Part shown: one piece after another, positions 36,291 through 43,567 of the stretch
Numbering within the stretch: the stretch's first letter is position 1
How the letters are laid out: every line of letters starts with the position of its first letter
NCBI GenBank assembly: GCA_964645715.1
Contig: CAZYAO010000020.1
Coordinates: forward strand, 1-64,000
Direction of reading: 5' to 3'
DNA: 64,000 nt
Origin: JAUMBM01 sp964645715
GTDB taxonomy: Bacteria > Bacteroidota > Bacteroidia > Chitinophagales > Saprospiraceae
Program-made: the position numbers and the translations under genes
Notes under the pieces: model-generated
The model's database searches: none
What the model saw: the letters and a program-made list of their open reading frames with translations, nothing else
What the model was told of the DNA's origin: nothing

Positions 36291-36740
36291 TCATTTAGCC
36301 GTTCTGTAATCATCCAGGCTGATCGGCGCATCGGCCAAAGCCCTGATTATGTCGTGTGTTGTCAATATTCCTACCAGACGATCTCCCTCCACAATCGGCA
36401 GGGCATGCAGCCTGTTGGTTTTGAATACTTCCAAAGCCGTGCGAATCGGCTCCTGCCGGTCGACTTTCGCCAACCCGCGAATCATAATCTCTCCAACCTT
36501 CCAGGCCCGCAAGTGTGCCTCCTCATTCAGCCGGTCAGTCGCTGTCTGCGCCCGGCCATGCAGGAAATACAGGAAATCTGTCTTGCTTAATATGCCTTGT
36601 ATCTTGTCGTCTGCTATAACCGGAATGTGATGTATGTTGTGCTGGTCAAAAATTTCTTTGACACGGTACAATGAATCTTCCGGTGAGACGGTGATGACAT
36701 CGGCTGTCATCAGTGTTGAAACAGGAGCCAAAACATTCAT
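36291..36740 (-). CDS. Two-CBS-domain protein
   Basis: 149 residues made of a CBS pair: VSTLMTADVITVSPEDSLYRVKEIF...HIPVIADDKIQGILSKTDFLYF, then VGEIMIRGLAKVDRQEPIRTALEVF...ALPIVEGDRLVGILTTHDII. Such Bateman modules bind adenine nucleotides. No other domain is attached. It heads a minus-strand operon with a Cys-less thioredoxin-like protein, divergent from a FixL-like kinase. The shared control region with two CRP/FNR-like dyads suggests coregulation by oxygen. Confidence 0.85.
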   Translation of the reverse strand: MNVLAPVSTLMTADVITVSPEDSLYRVKEIFDQHNIHHIPVIADDKIQGILSKTDFLYFLHGRAQTATDRLNEEAHLRAWKVGEIMIRGLAKVDRQEPIRTALEVFKTNRLHALPIVEGDRLVGILTTHDIIRALADAPISLDDYRTAK

Positions 36741-36811
36741 AGTGCATTATTTTATTGTTTCAATTCAATCGCTTTATGGCTGCAATTTCCGCCAATTATG
36801 GGTTACGTCAG

Positions 36812-36827
36812 GGTGATTTTTGTCACC
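36812..36827. promoter_or_regulatory. CRP-family dyad GGTGA-N6-TCACC
   Basis: Perfect 5-bp dyad GGTGA/TCACC with a 6-base spacer, the geometry of CRP-type sites (TGTGA-N6-TCACA). It lies between the divergent CBS and FixL-like genes. Confidence 0.5.
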
Positions 36828-36835
36828 GTTCTACT

Positions 36836-36849
36836 TTGATTTTGATCAG
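36836..36849. promoter_or_regulatory. FNR/FixK-like box TTGAT-N4-ATCAG
   Basis: TTGATTTTGATCAG differs from the FNR/FixK consensus TTGAT-N4-ATCAA by one base. It lies 30 bases upstream of the TATATTTG promoter of the kinase gene. The CRP/FNR-type regulator encoded two genes downstream is the obvious candidate to bind it. Confidence 0.6.
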
Positions 36850-36878
36850 ATGCCTGTACAAGGCATCATTTTTATCTT

Positions 36879-36886
36879 TATATTTG
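36879..36886 (+). promoter_or_regulatory. TAnnTTTG promoter of the FixL-like operon
   Basis: Perfect TATATTTG, 22 bases before the GTG start at 36909. No TTG is seen at -33, consistent with dependence on an activator bound to the upstream dyads. Confidence 0.6.
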
Positions 36887-36908
36887 TTTGTAAACTACTA
36901 CCGCTATT

Positions 36909-38198
36909 GTGAGGGATATTCATGGTATAGAGCAAATTAATGAGGCAGCACTGCGCTTGCAGGCAATTATTGAGACAGCCATCGATGGTATCATTACAAT
37001 CAATGAGCGCGGTATCATTGATCATATCAATCCGGCAGCGGCCGCGCTTTTTGGCTATGACCCGCAGGAGGTCGTCGGCCAAAACGTGAAAATGCTCATG
37101 CCCAGCCCTTACCACGAAGAACACGATGGCTACCTCCAGCGTTATCACGAAACCCGAAAGGCTTTCATCATTGGTATCGGTCGGGAAGTGGAAGGACGCA
37201 GAAAAGACGGGCGTATCTTTCCGATTCGCTTGGCAGTGAGTGAGATGATTATACACGATAAACGTATGTACACGGGTATCATCCACGACCTGACCGACGT
37301 CAAGGCTGCGGAGGCCCGCGTGCTCGAGCTCAATCGCCAACTCGAAAATAAGGTGGCCGAGCGAACGGAGGAACTCGCCCGGGCGATCGACCGGCTCCTC
37401 GGTATCAATCGCAAACTGGAAAGGGAAATCAATGATCGCCAAAGCGTGGAACATGCCCTGCGGGTGCGTGAGCAGGAACTCCAACAGGCTCTCGATAAGG
37501 AAAAAGAGCTGAATGCGCTCAAAAGTCGCTTCGTTAGCATGGCTTCACATGAGTTCCGAACGCCGCTGAGTACTATTCTTTCTTCCATTGAGCTGGTCGA
37601 AATGTATCAGCGCGAGGATCAGCAGGATCGGCGTAGCCGGCATATCGCCCGCATTAAAACTGCTGTCGGCAATCTTACCGATATCCTCAACGACTTCCTG
37701 TCGCTGAGCCGGCTGGAAGAGGGACGCATAGAAAGCCAGCCGGAACCTTTCCTACTGGAGGATTTTATCATCTCAACCATTGATGAGGTCGAGCATCTTT
37801 TCAAAACGGGACAGCGTCTCCATTATCAGGGCGATCATACTCAGTGTACGGTGCTGCTCGACAAACGCTTTCTGAAAAATATTCTCTTCAACTTGCTCAG
37901 CAATGCCAGTAAGTATTCCGATGAGGGGCAGACCATACGCTGCTTTGCCCAAATAACAGGCAGCGAATTGACCCTCGAGGTCAAAGACGAAGGTATTGGT
38001 ATTCCCGAAGAAGATCAAAAGCATCTGTTTACACGTTTCTTTCGGGCCAATAATGTCGAAAATATTAAAGGAACTGGTCTGGGGCTTCATATCGTCAGGC
38101 GCTATGTGGAGCTGATGCAGGGGCAAATGTCTTTCACCAGCCAGCTTGGAAAAGGGTCTACTTTTTCTGTCACTGTGCCTATAATTATCCAAATATGA
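36909..38198 (+). CDS. FixL-like haem-PAS sensor histidine kinase
   Basis: 429 residues, GTG start; upstream in-frame sequence has a stop. One PAS domain (about 18-125) contains MLMPSPYHEEHDGYLQRY followed by FIIGIGREVEG. Aligned by hand to rhizobial FixL, the haem-ligand histidine is His72, and the two arginines that govern oxygen binding are at the same spacing (Arg78 and Arg92; His200, Arg206 and Arg220 in Bradyrhizobium). A coiled coil (about 130-200) leads to the kinase core: H box ASHEFRTPLSTI with His214, N box NLLSNASKYS, DEGIGIPEED, GTGLGLHIV. No TM helix, so it is cytoplasmic. It overlaps the downstream regulator by four bases (ATGA). Predicted to be inactivated by bound oxygen, as in FixL. 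Confidence 0.88.
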   Translation: MRDIHGIEQINEAALRLQAIIETAIDGIITINERGIIDHINPAAAALFGYDPQEVVGQNVKMLMPSPYHEEHDGYLQRYHETRKAFIIGIGREVEGRRKDGRIFPIRLAVSEMIIHDKRMYTGIIHDLTDVKAAEARVLELNRQLENKVAERTEELARAIDRLLGINRKLEREINDRQSVEHALRVREQELQQALDKEKELNALKSRFVSMASHEFRTPLSTILSSIELVEMYQREDQQDRRSRHIARIKTAVGNLTDILNDFLSLSRLEEGRIESQPEPFLLEDFIISTIDEVEHLFKTGQRLHYQGDHTQCTVLLDKRFLKNILFNLLSNASKYSDEGQTIRCFAQITGSELTLEVKDEGIGIPEEDQKHLFTRFFRANNVENIKGTGLGLHIVRRYVELMQGQMSFTSQLGKGSTFSVTVPIIIQI

Positions 38199-39238
38199 AA
38201 AGGATACTCCTAATTGAAGATAATCCCGAGGTAAGGGAAAATCTTTGCGAAATCCTCGAACTGTCCGGCTATGCTGTCGAACAGGCCGATAACGGTAAGG
38301 TCGGGGTTGAAAAGGCGCTCACCAGCCCACCCGACCTCATTCTTTGCGATGTGATGATGCCCGAACTCGATGGCTTCGGTGTGCTCCAGATTCTTAGCAA
38401 GAAAAGTGCTACCGCAGGGGTACCCTTTATTTTTCTTACCGCTAAGACCGAGCGCGAAGATCTCAGAAGGGGGATGAACCTCGGGGCGGATGATTATCTC
38501 ACCAAGCCTATCTACAAGGATGAGCTCCTGCAGGTGATTCAGCACAGACTGGATAAAAGTGAACGCCTGCGCCGTCAGTTCGATCGCACGGCTTCCGGCC
38601 TTACGGCCTTTATCGATGAGGCGCGTGGTCATGCTGAGCTGCGAAAGCTTTCCGCTGACCAGCGTCGCCGTGATTATGCGCGCAAAGAGCAGATTTTTAA
38701 TGAGGGCGATTATCCCCGCTATCTCTATTTTATGGAGAGTGGTAAGGTCAAACTCTATAAAACCAATGAGTACGGTAAGGAGTATATTATCAATTATTGT
38801 CAGGCTGGGGATTTTATTGGCTACACCAGCTTGTTGCAGGATCAGCCCTATCACTTTTCTGCTGCCAGCATGGAGGACAGCGAGTTGCGGCTCGTACCTC
38901 GCGAAGATTTCTTCCGTCTACTGCACGCCAATCGCGATGTCGCCAGCCATTTCATAAAAATGCTGGCCAATAATGTAGCCACTAAAGAGGAGCAACTTAT
39001 GCAGCTGGCCTACGATTCCATTCGCAAGCGGGTAGCTGATATGCTGCTGTTGATCAGGGAAAAGGAAGGAGCTGATACTTTCGATTTCCTGCGCGAAGAT
39101 CTGGCCAAGATGGTGGGTACAGCTAAGGAGAGTGTCATTCGGACGCTTACTGATTTTCGCCAGAGTGGCTATATCGAGGTGACCGATGGGTCTATTCGTA
39201 TCCTTGATGCTAAGAAGTTGGCCAATATTCCTGGTTAA
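38195..39238 (+). CDS. Receiver-CRP/FNR fusion response regulator (FixJ/FixK-like)
   Basis: 347 residues. Receiver domain 1-125 (RILLIEDNPEVRENL, phospho-acceptor Asp52 in LILCDVMMPELDG, conserved Lys in TKPIYKD). A helical linker leads to a cyclic-nucleotide-binding-like beta roll (about 165-280; FNEGDYPRYLYFMESGKVKLYK) and a Crp-type winged HTH (LAKMVGTAKESVIRTLTDFRQSGYI). It lacks the N-terminal Cys cluster of FNR, so oxygen information presumably comes by phosphotransfer from the adjacent kinase. It combines in one chain the roles of FixJ and FixK of rhizobia. Confidence 0.9.
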   Translation: MKRILLIEDNPEVRENLCEILELSGYAVEQADNGKVGVEKALTSPPDLILCDVMMPELDGFGVLQILSKKSATAGVPFIFLTAKTEREDLRRGMNLGADDYLTKPIYKDELLQVIQHRLDKSERLRRQFDRTASGLTAFIDEARGHAELRKLSADQRRRDYARKEQIFNEGDYPRYLYFMESGKVKLYKTNEYGKEYIINYCQAGDFIGYTSLLQDQPYHFSAASMEDSELRLVPREDFFRLLHANRDVASHFIKMLANNVATKEEQLMQLAYDSIRKRVADMLLLIREKEGADTFDFLREDLAKMVGTAKESVIRTLTDFRQSGYIEVTDGSIRILDAKKLANIPG

Positions 39239-39240
39239 GT

Positions 39241-39459
39241 GATGGCTGGGGGCTGGCGCCCCCAGCCATCACAGTATGTTTTTATTTTGCCGCTGAGGCG
39301 GCAAAATAAAAGCACCCATCAGTCCAAGTTGGCGGCACCAGCCGCTACTTGGGTGTACCATTTCGCTGCGCCAGCAGCGAAATAACACCTGCTAACCCAA
39401 GTTGGCGGCACCAGCCGCCAACTTGGATTCATCTTATTTCGCTGCGCCAGCAGCGAAAT
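39241..39459. repeat. Six consecutive hairpins with NNCA-type loops
   Basis: 39241-39270 (GATGGCTGGGGG arm), 39280-39311 (TTTTATTTTGCCGC arm, loop TGAG), 39324-39352 and 39397-39426 (arm CCAAGTTGGCGGC, loop ACCA), 39360-39383 and 39436-39459 (arm ATTTCGCTGC, loop GCCA). The last four form a direct duplication of a two-hairpin unit with a period of 73-76 bases. They lie between the convergent regulator and LolA-like genes and have no T tracts. Confidence 0.8.
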
Positions 39460-39465
39460 ATGACA

Positions 39466-40155
39466 CTACTCCCGCAAATCCTCTACATGATACCCCGGAT
39501 AGCGAGCCCGCTCAAACGAAAAATGATTGGCTGCAAAAGTCTTATTGGCATTGATCCCCAACAGATTGAATGTATACCGACTGCCGTCCTTGCCAAAGGC
39601 CTTAATGCGCACAATATCCCGCGTCTGCTTGGTGAGGATGAGCGTTATCTTGCTGTACTCCGCATCCCTGTCAAGGGGCTTACAGTCAATCTGCTGTACC
39701 AGCTTGCCGCCCTCCGTACGCTCCTCTATCAGGATAAAAGCAAAGCGGCCCTGGTCGTAAAAAGTGAACAAAGCCTCCGGAGAAAGGATGTTCTCATCCT
39801 CACCCGGCTCAGGCAGATCATTGATCTGTACTTCTTTGTTGCCATGCAGGATGAGGTAGAGCGCCTGCCCGTCACTGATAATCTCTTGCCCAGCCAACTG
39901 CATACGGTACTTGTTGCCCAATCGGGCAATAACGCCCCGCTGCGTCTCCTTGGCCTGCTCAGGAAGTTCAATGTCCAGGGTGAAGCTAGCCTCCAATTGA
40001 TTGTATGACTGGTATTTGCGACGAAGCGCATCAACGGCTGCCTTAGCGGCAGGGTCAGAATCCGAGCTACTGGTATACTGCCGGGCTGTCTGCCCCATAC
40101 TGTCTGTAAGCGCAATCACCAGCATAAAAAAGAGACTTGCAATCGTCTGTCGCAT
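39466..40155 (-). CDS. LolA-like outer-membrane lipoprotein carrier
   Basis: 229 residues with a signal peptide (MRQTIASLFFMLVIALTDSMGQ). The mature part follows the LolA fold: helix AVDALRRKYQSYNQLEASFTL, strands GVIARLGNKYRMQLAGQEIISDG, YDQGRFAFILIEERT, and KITLILTKQTRDIVRIKAFGKDG. LolA-like proteins ferry lipoproteins across the periplasm, although Bacteroidota have several paralogues of uncertain specificity. ATG 40155 starts the signal peptide; an upstream ATG at 40176 adds seven charged residues. Confidence 0.82.
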   Translation of the reverse strand: MRQTIASLFFMLVIALTDSMGQTARQYTSSSDSDPAAKAAVDALRRKYQSYNQLEASFTLDIELPEQAKETQRGVIARLGNKYRMQLAGQEIISDGQALYLILHGNKEVQINDLPEPGEDENILSPEALFTFYDQGRFAFILIEERTEGGKLVQQIDCKPLDRDAEYSKITLILTKQTRDIVRIKAFGKDGSRYTFNLLGINANKTFAANHFSFERARYPGYHVEDLRE

Positions 40156-40291
40156 ATCGGTTGTTTTTTCTTTCAAACGATCTGTCGCCCTCAGTTGTTG
40201 AGCTAGTAACGTATATTCGTTGTTAATCCTTCGTTAAGGTGGTCAACGTCGGATTGTGACGTTTGTCATGCGCATAGCAAAGGGCTTGTTT

Positions 40292-40299
40292 TACCTTTG
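40292..40299 (+). promoter_or_regulatory. TAnnTTTG promoter of the lipoprotein-SCO1 pair
   Basis: Perfect TACCTTTG, 91 bases before the ATG at 40391. Confidence 0.5.
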
Positions 40300-40390
40300 C
40301 CGTCAGTGGTTTTCTAAAGGTTGCAGTCATACCCTGTAATTCCTGTGGCCACTCGTAACCAGCGCTTTTGTCTGTTTAAATCTCTTATGT

Positions 40391-40840
40391 ATGCATAAGC
40401 TACACTTACTCCTGCTCGTACTCTCGCTCACGGCCTGCGGGAAATTTTCAAAAGATGAAATGGCCAGGCAACAGGATGCCTATGCCAGCATGATGGAGGC
40501 TCACGACCGCGTGATGCCCCGCATGGGGGAGATGCACGAACTCGAAGATCAGCTGCTGGTCTTTGCCGAGGACGCTACCCTCAACGATACACTGAAAAGT
40601 CAGGTGCTGGCGGCGATCGAAAACCTGCGAGAGGCCGATGAGGAAATGATGACCTGGATGCAGGCAATCAAGCCACTGGAGCAGCTGCAGGCTGAGATGG
40701 ATCAGCAGGCAATCATGTCCTACCTGGCTGAAGAGGATAAGAAAATCCGCATTGTCGAAAATGCTATGGAAAGCAGTATCTCCCTGGCTCAACGGCAACT
40801 CGGACTACTGTCCAACAGGGCTCCCGCAGGGCAGGAGTAG
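40391..40840 (+). CDS. Helical lipoprotein of unknown function
   Basis: 149 residues. The lipobox LSLTAC places the lipidated Cys at about residue 16. The mature protein is almost entirely helical and acidic, with a Met-rich segment (MMEAHDRVMPRMGEMHELEDQL) and a second helix (MMTWMQAIKPLEQLQ). The Met/His content and its position just upstream of a SCO1 copper chaperone, with a 56-base gap, raise the possibility of copper handling, but this is an inference. A similar viral A-type inclusion-like lipoprotein is common in Bacteroidota. Confidence 0.65.
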   Translation: MHKLHLLLLVLSLTACGKFSKDEMARQQDAYASMMEAHDRVMPRMGEMHELEDQLLVFAEDATLNDTLKSQVLAAIENLREADEEMMTWMQAIKPLEQLQAEMDQQAIMSYLAEEDKKIRIVENAMESSISLAQRQLGLLSNRAPAGQE

Positions 40841-40896
40841 CCTTTCGGACAACCCGATATGTGTATAGTGTTAACGATTGATCTGAAATAATCGCA

Positions 40897-41547
40897 ATGA
40901 ACGCATCTTTGTCGTGGGCGGCCCTGCTTGCCCTGCCAGCTTTTTTATTGGTTGCTTGCTCACCCGCCGCCGAGCAGCCGCTGCCGTACTACGGTATGCA
41001 CACAACCGACCCCCAGACAGGGGATACAATCTATCACCGCATTCGCGATTTCGCATTCGTCGATCAGGACAGCCAACAGGTGACCAATGCTACGTTTGCA
41101 GGAAAGGCGTATGTAGCCGACTTTTTTTTTACTTCTTGCCCGACCATCTGCCCCAAGGTCAAAAAAAATATGCTCCGCATGTACGAAGCCTATGCAGATG
41201 AGGACAGACTGCTCTTCCTATCGCATTCCATCGATGTCAAAAGGGATACCGTTGGCCGCCTCAAGGCCTATGCGCAGGGATTAGGTATCGATGACGGCAG
41301 CTACCGGTGGCGGCTGGTCACCGGCAAGCGCAAGGAAATCTACGATATCGCGTACGACTACATCAGTACCGCACTCGAAAATCCCGATGCTCCGGGCGGA
41401 TTCGACCACAGCGGCTACGTGCTGCTGATCGACGCCAATGGACACCTCCGGGCTTATGCCGACGGCACCAACAAAGAGGAGATGGACAGACTCATGGGCG
41501 ATATTGACCGACTGATGGCCGAAATGGATGCCAAGCAGCAGCAGTAG
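40897..41547 (+). CDS. SCO1/SenC copper chaperone-like lipoprotein
   Basis: 216 residues. The lipobox (LLVAC) is followed by a thioredoxin-like SCO domain. The copper-binding motif CPTIC (Cys81, Cys85) and the distal His171 in DHSGYVLLID are all present. SCO proteins deliver copper to the CuA centre of cytochrome oxidase or keep its cysteines reduced. No oxidase subunit is adjacent. Expressed with the preceding helical lipoprotein. Confidence 0.9.
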   Translation: MNASLSWAALLALPAFLLVACSPAAEQPLPYYGMHTTDPQTGDTIYHRIRDFAFVDQDSQQVTNATFAGKAYVADFFFTSCPTICPKVKKNMLRMYEAYADEDRLLFLSHSIDVKRDTVGRLKAYAQGLGIDDGSYRWRLVTGKRKEIYDIAYDYISTALENPDAPGGFDHSGYVLLIDANGHLRAYADGTNKEEMDRLMGDIDRLMAEMDAKQQQ

Positions 41548-41583
41548 CCCTTGTTTGTTTTTTATAAAAAAAAGCAATGGTAC

Positions 41584-41623
41584 ACTACGGTACCGGGCGG
41601 CGCCAGCCGCCCAGTACCGTAGT
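41584..41623. terminator. GC hairpin with GCCA loop
   Basis: Arms ACTACGGTAC + GGGCGGC and GCCGCCC + GTACCGTAGT with one internal mismatch, loop GCCA, between convergent SCO1 and HAD genes. An imperfect AT-core stem (about 41551-41577) precedes it, giving the two-stem layout seen elsewhere. Confidence 0.7.
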
Positions 41624-41645
41624 AAATATATATCTCAGTGGTTAG

Positions 41646-42077
41646 CTACGGCTTAAAAACCTCTATCTCATGGGTTTGCACCACAAGGTCAGTGAACTTG
41701 CCCTTGAAGCGCGTAGCCTTGACAATGTGGTTGTCGATCCAGTGGTAGTTGCCGCCCCGGGGCTTGTTGGTCAGCAAAGCGTGGTATTTAAACTGATGGC
41801 GCTGCAGCCACTCCTCCGTAATCTCACGATGAGCCTCCGTACGAGAGGTGAAAAAAGTGATGATATGACCCTCCTCGTACCACTTATTGATGATCTTCAG
41901 GGCATCGGGGTAGGGGAGCACCGTGCCCATACGTTCAGGCTCTTCATTAGGGACATCGTCGCAGATGGTTCCGTCAATATCTATCAGAAAATTTTTTACG
42001 CCTTCTGCTAAAACCGGGCTCACCGACTCGCCTTTCTCATTATAAGTAGGCATAAGCTGAAATGCTTGCTCAGACAT
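41646..42077 (-). CDS. HAD-family phosphatase
   Basis: 143 residues. Motif I FLIDIDGTICDD with nucleophile and acid Asp, motif II ITFFTSRTEA, a Lys-containing TNKPRGG, and a late Asp in HWIDNHI. The small size means there is almost no cap domain. Substrate cannot be told; several Bacteroidota homologues are annotated as phosphoheptose or polynucleotide phosphatase-like. No signal peptide. Confidence 0.8.
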   Translation of the reverse strand: MSEQAFQLMPTYNEKGESVSPVLAEGVKNFLIDIDGTICDDVPNEEPERMGTVLPYPDALKIINKWYEEGHIITFFTSRTEAHREITEEWLQRHQFKYHALLTNKPRGGNYHWIDNHIVKATRFKGKFTDLVVQTHEIEVFKP

Positions 42078-42301
42078 GGTCTTGCTAATTTAAGATACTG
42101 CAAAATTAGTGTAATTCATACAATAATGGTATCTATTTGGCTGTCTCGGTGGTGGTGGTGGGGCACACAACTGCTGCGCTGCGACAGTGGTTTGATGATC
42201 AGGATTGTAGGTAGTTAAAAGTCAGCCAGCGGTTATGCGTGCTTGCACACGAAAATTGAGCGGTAACGGTATGGATCTTAGCGTTTCGGAGTAGGGCTTG
42301 G

Positions 42302-43207
42302 CTACCAGCTGATGTAGTCAGCCGGGTCAACAGGCCTGCCCTTGTGCCACATCTCAAAGTGCAGATGCGGACCCGTAGAAAGCTTACCTGTATTGCCTAT
42401 AATGGCTACAGCTTCACCCGCCTTTACAAAACTTCCTGTTTTTTTTAGCAGCTCAGCATTGTGCTTATAAAAAGTGACAATATTGTTGTTGTGCTGTATG
42501 CCAATCGTATTGCCCGTCTCTATGGTAAAATCAGCCATAAATACATAACCGTCGAGGGCAGCTTTGATGGCGGCACCCTTGGGGGCAATGATGTCTATAC
42601 CATAATGCTGAATGTCGGGATTAAAGCTGGCACTGATTTCACCCGTTACCGGGGCGATGAAAAAAAGCTGTTCCAGGGGAATGTCGCGGCTGCCTGCCTT
42701 GGGTTTGTCGTATTGCTCACGCGCCGAACGATTGACATTGCCAATCTGCACCTCTCTGCGTATCTGAATCTCCTCGTCAGACAAGGCAGGACTCTTGGCG
42801 TTGGTGTCCACAATGGGTGGCGGAGTTTTCTTCTCTACGTCTTTGGCCGTCTCCGATTCACCGTTGAGGATGCGCCGCATGTTGTCAGCGTACAGTCGGT
42901 GTGCCTCCATCTCCTGCTCCAGCTTGTTTACCTGCTTATACAGCTCAACATATTCTTCCTGGGTGAGCGTATCTCCGTAGCCCGGGATGTATTTTTTTAG
43001 GGGGGTAAAGGAAATCAGCATGATGACCAATAAGGCCACCATCACGATGACACTACTCAGCGCAACATACACGTTCAACAGGCTGAGCTGGTAGGAGCCG
43101 ACCTCTTCGAAAGTATCATCGTTCATAATGACCAGCCGATAGGTGTCTTTCAACCTGGTCCGAAATTGTTGCCATCGGCTGGCTATGGTCTCCGTGAATG
43201 CTGACAT
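42302..43207 (-). CDS. M23 family metallopeptidase (membrane-anchored)
   Basis: 301 residues from ATG 43207 (MSAFTETIASRWQQF). One TM helix at about 45-65 (ALSSVIVMVALLVIMLISF), a periplasmic coiled coil (about 80-115; YVELYKQVNKLEQEMEAH), then the LytM domain with HYGIDIIAP and GPHLHFEMW, which supply the zinc ligands His, Asp and His. Such proteins cut peptide cross-bridges in peptidoglycan or serve as regulators of division and shape. An upstream in-frame start to 43303 exists but adds a non-conserved sequence. Confidence 0.9.
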   Translation of the reverse strand: MSAFTETIASRWQQFRTRLKDTYRLVIMNDDTFEEVGSYQLSLLNVYVALSSVIVMVALLVIMLISFTPLKKYIPGYGDTLTQEEYVELYKQVNKLEQEMEAHRLYADNMRRILNGESETAKDVEKKTPPPIVDTNAKSPALSDEEIQIRREVQIGNVNRSAREQYDKPKAGSRDIPLEQLFFIAPVTGEISASFNPDIQHYGIDIIAPKGAAIKAALDGYVFMADFTIETGNTIGIQHNNNIVTFYKHNAELLKKTGSFVKAGEAVAIIGNTGKLSTGPHLHFEMWHKGRPVDPADYISW

Positions 43208-43380
43208 CTGCAACGGCTTTTGTGGTCGAAGGCAGCAAGGCCTCCCTTGGTTTTTATCGCTGTGCTGCAGGGCAAGCCCGAAGAACAGCGTCCGGTACGG
43301 CACTCGTACTAAATGTTAATGCTCAATAGCTATAAACGCAAATGATGCTGGCTTCAGTTTAGATAGTCGATAAAATAAGG

Positions 43381-43388
43381 TACTTTTG
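43381..43388 (+). promoter_or_regulatory. TAnnTTTG promoter of the SprE-like gene
   Basis: Perfect TACTTTTG, 180 bases before the ATG at 43568, in the 360-base divergent region with the M23 gene. The leader contains no other convincing element. Confidence 0.5.
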
Positions 43389-43567
43389 TGTGCTGCAACG
43401 GACAACGGACGCAAAGATATGCATTTATCGATGGATAAGGGGTGTAGTTGTGAGTCCAAAGATTGGATATCTGCTTCACTTGCCATCGGTCCCGGGCTTT
43501 CCGACACCAGAAGAAATAGGTTACCACCGTTCGGATTTGTACGAAAATGATGAGCAACTTGATAACG

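Noticed and set aside
39241..39459. CRISPR array
   Set aside because: Units are hairpins with changing sequence and no constant repeat-spacer pattern; no cas gene is present.
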